51,917 bases of DNA from JAPEKQ01 sp964516845 (lineage in GTDB: Bacteria; Joyebacterota; Joyebacteria; Joyebacterales; Joyebacteraceae), in assembly GCA_964516845.1 (NCBI GenBank), contig CAZEXP010000014.1, forward strand, positions 1-51,917, read 5' to 3'. Positions 16,697 through 26,711 of the stretch are shown piece after piece. Both the position numbers and the translations under genes were made by a program. Each line of letters opens with the position of its first letter. Position 1 is the first letter of the stretch. Under the pieces are notes generated by a model. It had not been told where the DNA came from, ran no database searches, and worked only from the letters and a program-made list of their open reading frames with translations.

Positions 16697-18651
16697 GTAA
16701 GCCCCGCCTTCCTGTCGCCATACTCTGGCACCAGCATCAGCCGATGTACCGCGCACGTCAGGACGGCGACCCGCGAGGGTCGTACATGCTACCGTGGGTG
16801 CGGCTCCACGCCGTCCGCGACTACTACGCGATGGCGGCGCTCGTGCGTGAGTATCCGAACGTGCACCTTACGATCAACCTCGTTCCGTCGCTCATCGTCC
16901 AGCTCGAGGACTACACCGACCGCGGCGCGACAGACGCGTGGCAGGAGCTTGCGCTCAAGCCGACGTCGGATCTCACGGCCGCGGAGCGCGACTTCATCAT
17001 CGCGCGATTCTTCGATGCGAGCTGGGAGAACGAGATCACCATTCATCCCGCGTACTCGCGGCTCCTGAACATCCGCCGCGCGCGCGGTGCGTTCACGGAC
17101 GAGGACATCACCGATCTCAAGGTCTGGTTCAATCTCGCCTGGTTCCCCGGCGCGGCGCATCATGGGCCGATGGAACTCGTTACCGGTGAGACCGTCGACG
17201 TCGCGCGGCTCGTGAAGAAGGGCGTGCGATTCTCGCAGGACGATGTGGTCTATGTGCTCGACGAGCAGTACAAGCTCATGCGAGGCGTGCTTCCGCTTCA
17301 TCGTGAGATGATGGAGGCCGGGCAGCTCGAGATCTCGGTCACGCCGTTCTACCATCCGATCCTCCCGCTCGTGGCGGACACGGACAAGGCGACGATCGAC
17401 GCCCCGGGTGCGACACTTCCGGAGCGCTTCCATTATCCGGAGGATGCCGCGGCGCAGATCCGGAAGGCCGTCGCATTCTACGAGGAGAAGTTCGGTCGGT
17501 CCCCGAGGGGAATGTGGCCTTCGGAGGGGTCGGTCGGGCAGCACATCGCCGGGCTCTTCGCCGACGCCGGGCTCTCGTGGATCGCCACCGACCAGGGGGT
17601 GTTGGCGAGGTCCGGGAAGTGGGGCTACCAGGTCGCGGATCCTGAGGTTCTCGCGCGTCCGTATCGCATCGGCGAGGATGGTCGCGAGGTGGCCGCGTTC
17701 TTCCGGCACACCAAGCTTTCCGACGACATCGGGTTCACGATGCAGGGCTACGCCGACTACGATCGCGCCGCCGACGACTACCTCGAGTGGGTGAGGGGCG
17801 GGTATGCCGACACGGTCAAGAAGCGCGGCGAGCGCGTGCTCTCCATCATCCTCGACGGCGAGAACGCGTGGGGGTCGTACCGCAATCGGGGGACTGCGTT
17901 CCTTCGCGGTGTCTATTCGCGGCTGAACGACGATCCGGATCTCGTGGCCGTCACGTTCTCCGAGTACCTCGATGGAGACAGGAAACGCGGCGTCAAGCCG
18001 CATCCGACCGCTGGTCTCGAGGCGATCCGACCGCTGTTCTGCGCGAGCTGGATCGACGAGATGGGTTCGACTGACGGCAACGACCTCAACATCTGGGTCG
18101 GTTCTCCTCAGGAGAACCGGGCGTGGGAGCTTCTCGGCCGTGTCCGCGCGCACCTCGACGATGTGGGGGCGACGCCCGAGACGCATCCGGAGGCGTTCGA
18201 GGCCGTCTATTGCGCCGAGGGCAGTGACTGGTTCTGGTGGTTCGGCGACGATTTCGTCCAGCCGACCGGCGGCGAGCTTCAATTCGACTACATCTTCCGC
18301 GAGCATCTCAAGGATGTCTACCGGGGGCTCGGCGAGGAGCCGCCTGCGGAACTCGACGTCCCGATCGCCGACGACATCGTCATCTGGAGCGCCGGGGATC
18401 CGGCGGCATCGGTGAGACCCGGTCAGATCCTCCGCATCATGGCAGGCGGCTCCGGCACGGTCGAGTGGACGACCGACGACTGGAAGCACTCCAGGAAGAC
18501 ACAGCTCGTCCCCGCGGGCGACGTGATGTCCAACCAGATCGGCTACGCCGCGGGCCTCACTCCCATCCCGGAGAAGGCCACCACCGTGCGCTTCCGCGTC
18601 CATCTGGGCTCGGGCGGCACCGGTGAGCAGGCCGTCTCCGTGGCGTCCTGA
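16693..18651 (+). CDS. GH57 alpha-amylase/amylopullulanase-like glycoside hydrolase
   Basis: 652 aa, GTG start overlapping the branching-enzyme stop. GH57 regions are visible: ILWHQHQPMYR near the N-terminus, MWPSEGSVGQHIAGLF containing the catalytic Glu, and SIILDGENAWGSYRNRG containing the Asp region. A C-terminal beta-rich part follows (about 560-652). No signal peptide is evident, so it probably acts on intracellular alpha-glucan. Coupling to the branching enzyme supports glycogen remodelling. The exact specificity (amylase, 4-alpha-glucanotransferase or pullulanase) is not determinable by eye. Confidence 0.9.
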   Translation: MSKPRLPVAILWHQHQPMYRARQDGDPRGSYMLPWVRLHAVRDYYAMAALVREYPNVHLTINLVPSLIVQLEDYTDRGATDAWQELALKPTSDLTAAERDFIIARFFDASWENEITIHPAYSRLLNIRRARGAFTDEDITDLKVWFNLAWFPGAAHHGPMELVTGETVDVARLVKKGVRFSQDDVVYVLDEQYKLMRGVLPLHREMMEAGQLEISVTPFYHPILPLVADTDKATIDAPGATLPERFHYPEDAAAQIRKAVAFYEEKFGRSPRGMWPSEGSVGQHIAGLFADAGLSWIATDQGVLARSGKWGYQVADPEVLARPYRIGEDGREVAAFFRHTKLSDDIGFTMQGYADYDRAADDYLEWVRGGYADTVKKRGERVLSIILDGENAWGSYRNRGTAFLRGVYSRLNDDPDLVAVTFSEYLDGDRKRGVKPHPTAGLEAIRPLFCASWIDEMGSTDGNDLNIWVGSPQENRAWELLGRVRAHLDDVGATPETHPEAFEAVYCAEGSDWFWWFGDDFVQPTGGELQFDYIFREHLKDVYRGLGEEPPAELDVPIADDIVIWSAGDPAASVRPGQILRIMAGGSGTVEWTTDDWKHSRKTQLVPAGDVMSNQIGYAAGLTPIPEKATTVRFRVHLGSGGTGEQAVSVAS

Positions 18652-18785
18652 CGCCGGCGCATCCATGTGATAGACTCAGTGTATCGGATTTCCGCCCGGC
18701 CAGGAGGCTTGTAGCGGTTTTCGAGGTTTGAGCCGTCGTGGTCGCATCTGCGGCCGGACGGCGCGACCTTTGTCATGGAGAGTGG

Positions 18786-21700
18786 ATGCGGACCGGTTCC
18801 AGGATCCTGCTCATCATCGCGGTCGCCATCGTCGTGTTCGGTGTGCTCGTCATCACGACACCACTCGGCTGGCGGGTCGGCACGCCTCTGGCGAGCCGCG
18901 TCCTGAGGCAGCGAACGGGGCTCGAACTCAGCGTCGGTTCCGTTGGCGGCTCACCGCTCTCACGACTCGTGCTCTCCGACATCTCACTCCATGATCCGGA
19001 CTCCGGCCCTCTGTTCTCCGCCGCTTCACTCACCGTACATTACGATTTCTCGTCTCTCCGGCGCGGTGCTCCCGTCATCCATGAACTGACGGTCGACGGA
19101 GCGGTGCTCACGCTGGACACCGGCGGCGACGGCGCGCTCGTCGGATGGGGGAGGCTCGCTTCGGGTGACACGACGGCGGTCGTCAGTGATGGCGAGCTCG
19201 TCGTGTGGACGCTTGTCGAGGCGCATCTGACCGACGTCACGGTCCGGTACAGGAACGATGCGATCGGAACCGTCGTGGATGCGCTCTTCTCCGAGGTCGA
19301 GGCATCGGGTGACCAGGACGAACTCGATGTGCGGCTGGCAGTCGAGGGCACCGTCTCACATCCGACGCTGACCGACACTGTCCACGCGCGTCTGAGCGCG
19401 GCCGGCCGCCTGCTCGCCGACGTCGTGGAGCTGGAGAGTCTGGCGCTCGCGGCGAGGGGGGACATGGCCGCGGGCAACGCTCTCACAATGAACTCCAGCG
19501 GGGTGCTGGCCATTTCGCCCGAAGCCGAACTGCGGCTCATTCTTGATGGGTGGATCGACGGCGGCGCAGTGCTGCCGCTCGTCGCGGCCGCATCGGCGGC
19601 CCCGGCTGCTTCCGGTCTGCTGGACGTATCCGGGTCCCTCGAAGGCAGCTGGACGGACCTCGAGTGGACGGCCGTCGTCACCTCGGAGTCCATCACACTC
19701 ACCGACATCTCTGTGGCGGAGGTCGCGCTTCATGCCTCCGGAGCCGCGGACACCATCACCGTTGACCATCTGGCACTCAGAGCTCTTGGCGGGGACGCAG
19801 AGGTGCGTGGCTCAGTCGCGCTTGCAGGCGCTGTCCCGTCCATCCGAGGCAGTGGCCGCGTCCGCGGCATCGATGTCGCCGCGATCCAGGGTTCTCCGTT
19901 GCACGGGAAGGTCGATCTGAGCTTCTCCGGGAGCATGACCCTGGATGATCTCTCGTCGCTCGACGCCGTGATCGATGTCGACGGCCGCGGGCTTCGCGTC
20001 GATCCAGGCGGCAAGGCGATGGCGACGGACGTAGGCGATGCGCGCATCCACGCGGCCGCAAGGAACGGTCGGCTTGCCGGCAGCCTTGCTGCCCGCGGCG
20101 CCGCCGTCGAGTTTGACGGCGTTCTCACCGAGACCGGCATCGAATCCGTCACCGCGACCGCCGTGGTCGAAGATATCGCGGCGAGCCTCGCGGGGCTCAC
20201 GGATGCGGATGTCGCGGGCGGCCTCAAAGCCACCTTCGAGTCGGAGCGGCCGATGGACGGGTTCGCCTTCACGGCGCGCGCCGAGGTGGAGAGCCTTCGT
20301 GTCGGGTCGGTGACGATCGGGACGGCTTCGGTCACGGCCGAGGGTGATCCGGCAGACATGGCCGGGCGCTTCTCGATGTTCGACGGCGACGCCTCCGGGA
20401 CCTGGGCTCTGGCGGGAGGCGGCTTCGAGGTCGACGCGATGCTCGACTCGCTCGCGGTCGGCGGGGAGTTCGCGGTCTCGCCCACGCGCTCGGTCGAGAT
20501 TGACGGGAGCACGACCGGGCGGGTGGCGTTCGCGACCGCGCCCGACGGCGGCTTCGATCTTGTCGCGGAACTCGAAGCGCTCTCGCTCGCGTCCGGCGGC
20601 GAGAACATCCACCTCACCGCGCCGGTCGTGATCGAGGCGTCGCGTGACTCCGTCCGGATACGAGGGCTCGAGTTCGCCGGGACTCTGGGCGTAGCGAGCG
20701 TCGATGGCGTGTTCTCGCCGCTGGGAGGGACGCATGTCAGCGCGGCTATCGATAGCCTGAAGCTGGACTCCGTTCTCGCGGTCGTCGGTCCGGATCCGGA
20801 AGGCGCGGACATCCGCGGCGTCGTGCGAGGGAGCGGCGAGCTTCGGATGCGTGACGGCTCTCTCTCTCTCAACGCGACACTGGCGGCGGATGGTCTCGTC
20901 GCGAACGGTGTCCGTATTGGTGATATCGCCATCGACGCTGAGAGCGACGATGCCGATCTCATCTTCGCACTCACGAGCAGGAGCGACGCCGGCGGACGCA
21001 TCACAGCACTCGGGAGTCTTCCATACGCGAGCGATACGACGGGCGTCTTCTCGATCGAGACCGACCGCGATTTCGCGGTGAGCGTCGTTTGCTCGAGCTA
21101 TGTGTTCGAAGGCGGACCAGGGTTCCTTCCGCGAATACGCGGGCGCAAGCAGTTCACGCTCAATGGCTCCGCGCTTGTCACCGGCCGGGCCGATTCGCTG
21201 GGTTCTGTGAACGGCGTGGGCCTCTTCGATCGCGCGGGAGCGGCGTGGGGTTTCGTCTCGTTCGCTCTGGCCGACACGTTCGGGTTCTCGGTCACGGACG
21301 GCGCGATCGAAATCGATGGACTCAGCATGGAGGTGATGCGCCAGCGGGCCCTGGGCCCGGAACTCGGCGGCAGGGTCGATGTCGCCGGCAGGATCGAGCA
21401 CGATGGTCGACTGGCCCTCACCGCGACCACGACGAACCTGGACGTGGCGCACGTCTCGCGCGCCATCACGCCTGGAGCGACCCCACCGGTGACCGGAATG
21501 CTGACGGCGGACGCCGCGATCGGGGGCACGCTCAGCTCACCTCGGGTCACATTCTCGTGGAGTCTCGCTGAACCCGGGCTTGGCGGCGTGCGCTTCGATG
21601 ACTTCCGCGGGTCGGGAACGGCCGACCCCTACGTTCTGGAACTGACGTTGGCGGAACTCACGCTGGGGAAGAACGTGATGACGGCCAGCGGTGTGATTCC

Positions 21701-23063
21701 GCTCAAGAGAGCGCAGGGTCCGGCGCTCTATCCGGGCATGTACGCGGGCGTGAGCGAAATGGACGTCACCGTTCGGGCCGATGGCTTCCGCCTGAACCGC
21801 GCGCGGGGGCTTCCGAAGGGTATGAAGCAGCTGGCCGGAATCATCGATGCGGACATCCACATGCGCGGAGCGCCCGAGGCGCCCGATATCGAGGGTGTCG
21901 TGACGGTGCGCGAAGGCCGCATCGAGTTCGACAAGCTCGAGCAGCCGATACGCGATATCGAGATCCGGGTCGTCGGATCCGGCGGCACTGCGACGGTGGA
22001 ACGGGCATCGGCGCGCGTCGGTTCCGGAACGGCCTCCGCGACCGGTACCATGCAGACGAGCATGTCGGGAGCCGGCGGCTTCTCAGTGAACGCGGAGTTC
22101 ACGGGTGTCGATCTGACGGTGAAGAACATAGTCGCGGCGCGGGCGAGCGGACGACTTCGATGGAACGGCACGGCGGCATCGTCGCTTCTGAAGGGCCGCG
22201 TCACCGTGGACGAGGCGGAGGTCACATACAAGGCAGGCGTCGCGGAGCTGTTCGCGCGACGGCCACGGGCGGTTATCATTCCGCAGGCGACGGGCCCGCG
22301 TTCCCACGTCGCGCTCGACATCGCGGCGGACATCATCGAGCCCGTCCGTGTCCGGAGCAATCTCGCTGAGACGGAGCTCACCGGTGGTGTCCGCGCCGGC
22401 GGGACGCTCGCGGAGCCCTCGCTTTCCGGCGGCGTGAGCGCGGACGGCGGGAGCGTGTCGTACCTCGGCCAGGAGTTTCTCATCGACAGCTTCTCGGTGC
22501 TCTACACCGATCCCCGGAAGCGTGTCCCGTTCGTGGACTTCGCCGGGACGGCGGACGTGGAGAGTTCGGCGGGCGATGCGTACGTCGTGACGATACGCTA
22601 CCAGGGGTTCGCCGGAGAGGCGGTCCCCGAACTCACGAGCGTGCCCCCGCTCTCCGAACCGGACATCGCGGCTCTGCTGACGTTTGGCGACACGATGGGG
22701 GCGCTGACGTCCGGCGGCGCGTCAGGCTCCGCGAGCGAAAGCTTCGGGTCGCTGGCTCGCTCGGCGTTCGTCGGCGGGCTCTTCGGTGTGGCAGAGACGA
22801 CGGCGCGGCGCTGGCTCAACCTCGACACGGTCGATGTCAGCGGCGAATCGCTCGACACGGGGGCTCTCTCCGATGCGCAGGTGACGTTCGGCAAGCGGTT
22901 CGGCCGACGTCTGGGCGTTGACTACACCACCGACCTCGGCGGTTTCAGTGGACAGACGGTCGGGCTCTCGTGGCGGCTCACCGACGAGATCTCGATCGAG
23001 ACGAAGGCGAATCAGGAAGGCAACCATGCCATCGGCATCAAGTTCCGGTTCCGACTTGAGTAG
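18786..23063 (+). CDS. tamB: TamB-like translocation and assembly protein (DUF490/AsmA-like)
   Basis: 1425 aa. ATG at 18786 has GGAG five bases upstream. A GTG at 18738 is in frame but gives a poor N-terminus. A single membrane anchor (ILLIIAVAIVVFGVLVITT) is followed by a long repetitive beta-strand body (many Ser/Gly/Asp-rich short strands) and a C-terminal TamB domain from about residue 1000 (GVVTVREGRIEF ... FLIDSFSVLYTDPRKRVPFVD ... YTTDLGGFSGQTVGLSWRL). TamB proteins span the periplasm and bridge the inner membrane and an outer-membrane Omp85 barrel, assisting outer-membrane assembly or lipid transport. The downstream barrel gene overlaps its 3' end by 38 bases. Confidence 0.92.
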   Translation: MRTGSRILLIIAVAIVVFGVLVITTPLGWRVGTPLASRVLRQRTGLELSVGSVGGSPLSRLVLSDISLHDPDSGPLFSAASLTVHYDFSSLRRGAPVIHELTVDGAVLTLDTGGDGALVGWGRLASGDTTAVVSDGELVVWTLVEAHLTDVTVRYRNDAIGTVVDALFSEVEASGDQDELDVRLAVEGTVSHPTLTDTVHARLSAAGRLLADVVELESLALAARGDMAAGNALTMNSSGVLAISPEAELRLILDGWIDGGAVLPLVAAASAAPAASGLLDVSGSLEGSWTDLEWTAVVTSESITLTDISVAEVALHASGAADTITVDHLALRALGGDAEVRGSVALAGAVPSIRGSGRVRGIDVAAIQGSPLHGKVDLSFSGSMTLDDLSSLDAVIDVDGRGLRVDPGGKAMATDVGDARIHAAARNGRLAGSLAARGAAVEFDGVLTETGIESVTATAVVEDIAASLAGLTDADVAGGLKATFESERPMDGFAFTARAEVESLRVGSVTIGTASVTAEGDPADMAGRFSMFDGDASGTWALAGGGFEVDAMLDSLAVGGEFAVSPTRSVEIDGSTTGRVAFATAPDGGFDLVAELEALSLASGGENIHLTAPVVIEASRDSVRIRGLEFAGTLGVASVDGVFSPLGGTHVSAAIDSLKLDSVLAVVGPDPEGADIRGVVRGSGELRMRDGSLSLNATLAADGLVANGVRIGDIAIDAESDDADLIFALTSRSDAGGRITALGSLPYASDTTGVFSIETDRDFAVSVVCSSYVFEGGPGFLPRIRGRKQFTLNGSALVTGRADSLGSVNGVGLFDRAGAAWGFVSFALADTFGFSVTDGAIEIDGLSMEVMRQRALGPELGGRVDVAGRIEHDGRLALTATTTNLDVAHVSRAITPGATPPVTGMLTADAAIGGTLSSPRVTFSWSLAEPGLGGVRFDDFRGSGTADPYVLELTLAELTLGKNVMTASGVIPLKRAQGPALYPGMYAGVSEMDVTVRADGFRLNRARGLPKGMKQLAGIIDADIHMRGAPEAPDIEGVVTVREGRIEFDKLEQPIRDIEIRVVGSGGTATVERASARVGSGTASATGTMQTSMSGAGGFSVNAEFTGVDLTVKNIVAARASGRLRWNGTAASSLLKGRVTVDEAEVTYKAGVAELFARRPRAVIIPQATGPRSHVALDIAADIIEPVRVRSNLAETELTGGVRAGGTLAEPSLSGGVSADGGSVSYLGQEFLIDSFSVLYTDPRKRVPFVDFAGTADVESSAGDAYVVTIRYQGFAGEAVPELTSVPPLSEPDIAALLTFGDTMGALTSGGASGSASESFGSLARSAFVGGLFGVAETTARRWLNLDTVDVSGESLDTGALSDAQVTFGKRFGRRLGVDYTTDLGGFSGQTVGLSWRLTDEISIETKANQEGNHAIGIKFRFRLE

Positions 23064-24888
23064 GGGGCGCGGCGCACCTCGCCGGATCGTCCCTGTGATC
23101 TCGCTTCTGCTCATCGTCGTGCTCGCATCGCAGACGGTCGCGCACTACGACGCCTCCGGCATGCTGGCGATCAGACGGATGCTGGCCGAGCGGCACGGGC
23201 CGGGGCTCCGGGACATCATCTTCTCGGGGAACGAGACGTTCGATGCCGAGCAGCTCAAGCCGTACATGGTCTCCACCGAGAGTTCGGCGTTCCGGATATC
23301 CAGGTTCGACCCTGACGCGTTTGAAGGCGACCTCTCGGTCCTCGAGCTCTTCTATACGACACAGGGCTTTCTCGAGGCCGATCTCGCCGTCGAGGACGTG
23401 GCGTACTTCGCGGATTCGACGTCCGTCGAGATCCTCGTGTCGGTCTACGAAGGCGAACGGTGGGTGGTCACCGAACTGACCATCGCGGGGAACAGCGACT
23501 TCTCGACCGAGGAGTTGCGAGGGCTTCTGACGATCACCGAGGGCGCCCCGTTCCGCACGATGAAGCTGGCGGGCGACCGGTCCGCGCTCCTGGGGCACTA
23601 CGCGAGGAACTCCTACCTCGACGCGCGCGTCGAGCAGATCGTCGAGCGCGACGATATCGAGCGGACGGTGAGCGTGCGATACGACATCGTCGAACGCGAG
23701 CAGGCGCGCATCTCGGAGGTCCGCATCACGGGCAATGAGAAGACACGCGAGTTCGTGATCGCGCGCGAGCTGACCTTCAAGCCTGCGGAGCTCTTCGACG
23801 TCGACCGCGTGGGTGAGAGCCAGGGGAACCTCTACAGTACGGGACTCTTCAACGCGGTCTGGATCGAGCCGGCGCGTCAGGACACGGGGAAGACCGAACG
23901 CAGGATGGATGTTCGCGTCACCGAGCGTCGGAGCGTGGAGCTCTCCGCGACCATCGCCTACGAGGTCATCGACGGGCCGGGTGCGAGCGCCGAGTTCTCG
24001 AACCGCAACGTCCAGGGCAACGCGACATGGATGACCCTGGGCGGAGGCGTGAGCTATCGCAGGCGCGACGCCGGGTTCACCATCGGCGACGATTGGTTCA
24101 TCGGACTTCCGGTCACGGGGGAGGCGACGTTCGAGTACGACCACAGTGACGAGGACGCCTATACGGCGGAGAGCGAGCGCGGCGTGTTCTCTCTCAAGAA
24201 GGAGCTGACGCGGGCGCTCACCGTCGAGGGCGGGTACGGGTTCGAACGGAACGTCATCCTCGAGGCGAGCGATGACGTCGAGGGCGTCGGCACGAACTAC
24301 ACGACCGATGTAATGGTAGCGGCGACCCACGATACGCGGGACGACGTTCTTGATGCGACGCGGGGGACGCTCTCACGCGCGGAGTTCCGCGTTGCGAGCT
24401 CACTGCTCGGCGGCACGAACGACTTCACGCGCGCGGAGTTCATGTGGCGCGGCTTCAAGGAGGTACGCGATAGCCGCGTGCTGGCGCTCTCCGCCCGCGC
24501 CGGGTGGATCCACCCTCAAGATGACGGTTCCGACGTTCCCGTCAACGAGCGGTTCTTCGCGGGCGGGGAGGGCTCGGTCCGCGGGTTCGACTGGAACTCG
24601 CTCGGGCCCGTCGGTGAAGACGGCGGCGCGAAGGGCGGCCGCGGGCTGGTTGAACTCCGCGCCGAACTCCGAGTTCCCGCGCCGGGTCCGTTCCGGGCCG
24701 TCGCCATCGTCGACGCCGGCCAGGTCTTCGACGACTACTCCGCCATGCGGCTCTCCGATCTGTCGGTGGGCGCCGGTCTCGGCGTTCGCTACTACCTCGG
24801 CATCTGGGTCTTCCGGCTGGACGTCGTCACGCCCGTGACGGAGACCGGACGCACCCGCTTCTACGTCGGCATCGGGCAGGCGTTCTAG
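23026..24888 (+). CDS. BamA/TamA-family (Omp85) outer-membrane assembly barrel
   Basis: 620 aa. ATG at 23026 has AGGAAGG upstream and lies inside the 3' end of tamB. A longer in-frame start at 22918 is unlikely because it adds an Arg-rich tail before the signal. A signal/anchor (VPVISLLLIVVLASQTVA) precedes about three POTRA domains (DIIFSGNETFDAEQL; ELTIAGNSDFSTEELRGLL; EVRITGNEKTREFVI). The Omp85 barrel follows from about 330, with the conserved V-R-G-F motif (GEGSVRGFDWN) and a C-terminal Phe (RFYVGIGQAF) as beta-signal. Pairing with tamB favours TamA over BamA. Other Omp85 copies may exist outside the window. Confidence 0.92.
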   Translation: MPSASSSGSDLSRGRGAPRRIVPVISLLLIVVLASQTVAHYDASGMLAIRRMLAERHGPGLRDIIFSGNETFDAEQLKPYMVSTESSAFRISRFDPDAFEGDLSVLELFYTTQGFLEADLAVEDVAYFADSTSVEILVSVYEGERWVVTELTIAGNSDFSTEELRGLLTITEGAPFRTMKLAGDRSALLGHYARNSYLDARVEQIVERDDIERTVSVRYDIVEREQARISEVRITGNEKTREFVIARELTFKPAELFDVDRVGESQGNLYSTGLFNAVWIEPARQDTGKTERRMDVRVTERRSVELSATIAYEVIDGPGASAEFSNRNVQGNATWMTLGGGVSYRRRDAGFTIGDDWFIGLPVTGEATFEYDHSDEDAYTAESERGVFSLKKELTRALTVEGGYGFERNVILEASDDVEGVGTNYTTDVMVAATHDTRDDVLDATRGTLSRAEFRVASSLLGGTNDFTRAEFMWRGFKEVRDSRVLALSARAGWIHPQDDGSDVPVNERFFAGGEGSVRGFDWNSLGPVGEDGGAKGGRGLVELRAELRVPAPGPFRAVAIVDAGQVFDDYSAMRLSDLSVGAGLGVRYYLGIWVFRLDVVTPVTETGRTRFYVGIGQAF

Positions 24889-24935
24889 ACCGTGATTCGG
24901 GCGCTTTCCCGTCCCCCATACCGGCCTGATAGAGG

Positions 24936-24964
24936 TTGCCTGACCGTCGCCGACGGACTATTAT
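24936..24964 (+). promoter_or_regulatory. Candidate promoter of groEL
   Basis: TTGCCT (24936-24941), 17-base spacer, TATTAT (24959-24964), in an AT-rich pocket unusual for this genome. Predicted start near 24971, giving a leader of about 70 bases. Confidence 0.6.
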
Positions 24965-25004
24965 ATAGGCTTGTAATCAGTATCTGTGACACGCGAAAGC
25001 ACCC

Positions 25005-25022
25005 ACGAAGTGGGCACTTCGT
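25005..25022 (+). promoter_or_regulatory. Inverted repeat in the groEL leader (candidate heat-shock operator or hairpin)
   Basis: ACGAAGTG-GG-CACTTCGT, 8-bp perfect arms, between the predicted transcription start and the AAAGGAG ribosome-binding site. It is not the CIRCE consensus. It could bind a different repressor, or fold in the mRNA and affect initiation. Confidence 0.4.
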
Positions 25023-25040
25023 CATGAAAGGAGCACTGGC

Positions 25041-26681
25041 ATGGCCAAGGATCTGCTGTACGGGGAGGACGCACGACACGCCATTCTGAAGGGTGTGGAG
25101 CAGCTCAGCAGAGCTGTGAAGGTTACGCTCGGCCCGAAGGGCCGCAACGTCGTTCTGGATCGTAAGTGGGGCGGGCCCCGGATTACGAAGGACGGCGTCA
25201 CGGTCGCGAAGGAAGTCGAGCTCGAGAACCGCTTCGAGAACATGGGTGCCCAGATGGTTCGCGAGGTCGCCTCGAAGACGAGCGACATCGCGGGCGATGG
25301 GACGACCACCGCGACCGTGCTGGCCGAGGCCATCTACCGTGAAGGCCTCAAGAGCGTGACCGCCGGCGCGAACCCGATGTACGTCAAGCGCGGCATAGAG
25401 AAGGCCACGGCTGTCGTCGTCGAGGAGCTCGACAAGCTCTCGCGCAAGGTCCGCGACCGCAGCGAGATCATGAACGTCGCTAGAATCTCGGCGAACAACG
25501 ACAGCACGATCGGCGAGATGATCGCCGACGCTATGGACAAGGTAGGCCGCGACGGCACCATCACGATCGAAGAGGCCAAGAGCATCGAGACCACGCTCGA
25601 GGTCGTAGAGGGTATGCAGTTCGACCGCGGCTACATCTCGCCGTATTTCGTCACGGACGCGCAGACGATGGAGACCGTCTTCGAGAACGCCTACGTCCTT
25701 ATCTACGAGGACAAGCTCTCGAACATGAAGGACCTCGTCCCGCTGCTCGAGAAGGTCGCACAGTCGGGCCGTCCGCTTGTCGTTCTCTCCGAGAACGTCG
25801 AGGGTGAGGCGCTCGCCACGCTCGTCGTCAACAAGCTCCGCGGCGTGCTGCCGGCCGTGGCCGTCAAGGCCCCGGGCTACGGCGACCGCCGGAAGGCCAT
25901 CATGGGCGACATCGCCGTCCTGACCGCCGGCACGTTCGTTGCCAAGGACCTTGGGCTCAAGCTCGAGAACCTGCAGCTGTCCGATCTCGGCACGGCGAAG
26001 CGCATCATCATCACGAAGGATGACACGACCATCGTCGAGGGCGCCGGCAAGAAGGCCGACATCCAGGCGCGGATCGCGCAGATCAAGCGCGAGATCGAGG
26101 AGTCGTCGTCCGACTACGATCGTGAGAAGCTCGAGGAGCGGCTGGCGAAGCTCGCGGGCGGTGTTGCCGTTCTGCAGATCGGCGCCTCGACCGAACTCGA
26201 GATGAAGGAGAAGAAGGCCCGCGTCGACGACGCGCTTCACGCGACGCGCGCCGCGGCCGAAGAGGGTATCGTTCCAGGTGGCGGCGTTGCTCTCATCCGC
26301 GCGCTCCCGGCACTCGACAAGCTTGAGGTCGACGGTCCCGACGAGCAGATGGGCGTGGATATCATCAAGCGCGCCATCGAGGCGCCGCTCCGTCAGATTG
26401 CGGAGAACGCCGGGTTCGAGGGCTCGCTCGTCGTCCAGCGCGTCAAGGACATGAAGAAGAACGAGGGTTTCAACGCCGACACCGGCGAGTATGTCGACAT
26501 GATGAAGGCCGGCGTCGTCGACCCGAAGAAGGTCGTCCGCGCCGCGCTGCAGAACGCCTCGAGCATCTCGGCGCTTCTGCTCACGACCGAGTCGCTCGTC
26601 AGCGAGATTCCCGAGGACGAGCCCCCGATGCCTCCTGGCGGCGGTATGGGTGGCATGGGCGGCATGGGTGGTATGATGTAG
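25041..26681 (+). CDS. groEL: GroEL (Cpn60) chaperonin
   Basis: 546 aa, full length, ATG after AAAGGAG. Hallmarks: TLGPKGRNVVLD, KDGVTVAKEVELEN, GDGTTTATVLA with the catalytic Asp, VDDALHATRAAAEEGIVPGGG, and the C-terminal Gly-Met repeat (GGMGGMGGMGGMM). It folds proteins as a 14-mer in the cytoplasm with GroES. No groES is found on either side, although most bacteria encode groESL together, so the co-chaperonin must lie elsewhere. Paralogous groEL copies without groES are also common. Own promoter upstream and three hairpins downstream indicate a single-gene unit. Confidence 0.98.
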   Translation: MAKDLLYGEDARHAILKGVEQLSRAVKVTLGPKGRNVVLDRKWGGPRITKDGVTVAKEVELENRFENMGAQMVREVASKTSDIAGDGTTTATVLAEAIYREGLKSVTAGANPMYVKRGIEKATAVVVEELDKLSRKVRDRSEIMNVARISANNDSTIGEMIADAMDKVGRDGTITIEEAKSIETTLEVVEGMQFDRGYISPYFVTDAQTMETVFENAYVLIYEDKLSNMKDLVPLLEKVAQSGRPLVVLSENVEGEALATLVVNKLRGVLPAVAVKAPGYGDRRKAIMGDIAVLTAGTFVAKDLGLKLENLQLSDLGTAKRIIITKDDTTIVEGAGKKADIQARIAQIKREIEESSSDYDREKLEERLAKLAGGVAVLQIGASTELEMKEKKARVDDALHATRAAAEEGIVPGGGVALIRALPALDKLEVDGPDEQMGVDIIKRAIEAPLRQIAENAGFEGSLVVQRVKDMKKNEGFNADTGEYVDMMKAGVVDPKKVVRAALQNASSISALLLTTESLVSEIPEDEPPMPPGGGMGGMGGMGGMM

Positions 26682-26686
26682 GCGGC

Positions 26687-26707
26687 CCGACAGGCTCTGC
26701 CTGTCGG
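26687..26707 (+). terminator. Hairpin immediately after groEL
   Basis: CCGACAGGC-TCT-GCCTGTCGG, 9-bp perfect stem starting 5 bases after the stop, followed by CTTGG and no real T-run. A probable terminator or 3' stabiliser. Confidence 0.6.
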
Positions 26708-26711
26708 CTTG

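Noticed and set aside
14981..16756. Long - strand open frame (591 codons) opposite the GH57 branching enzyme
   Set aside because: It is Arg/Val/Glu-rich shadow sequence typical of high-GC antisense frames, with no motifs, while the + strand encodes a clear GH57 enzyme.
24995..25022. CIRCE element upstream of groEL
   Set aside because: The inverted repeat does not match TTAGCACTC-N9-GAGTGCTAA.
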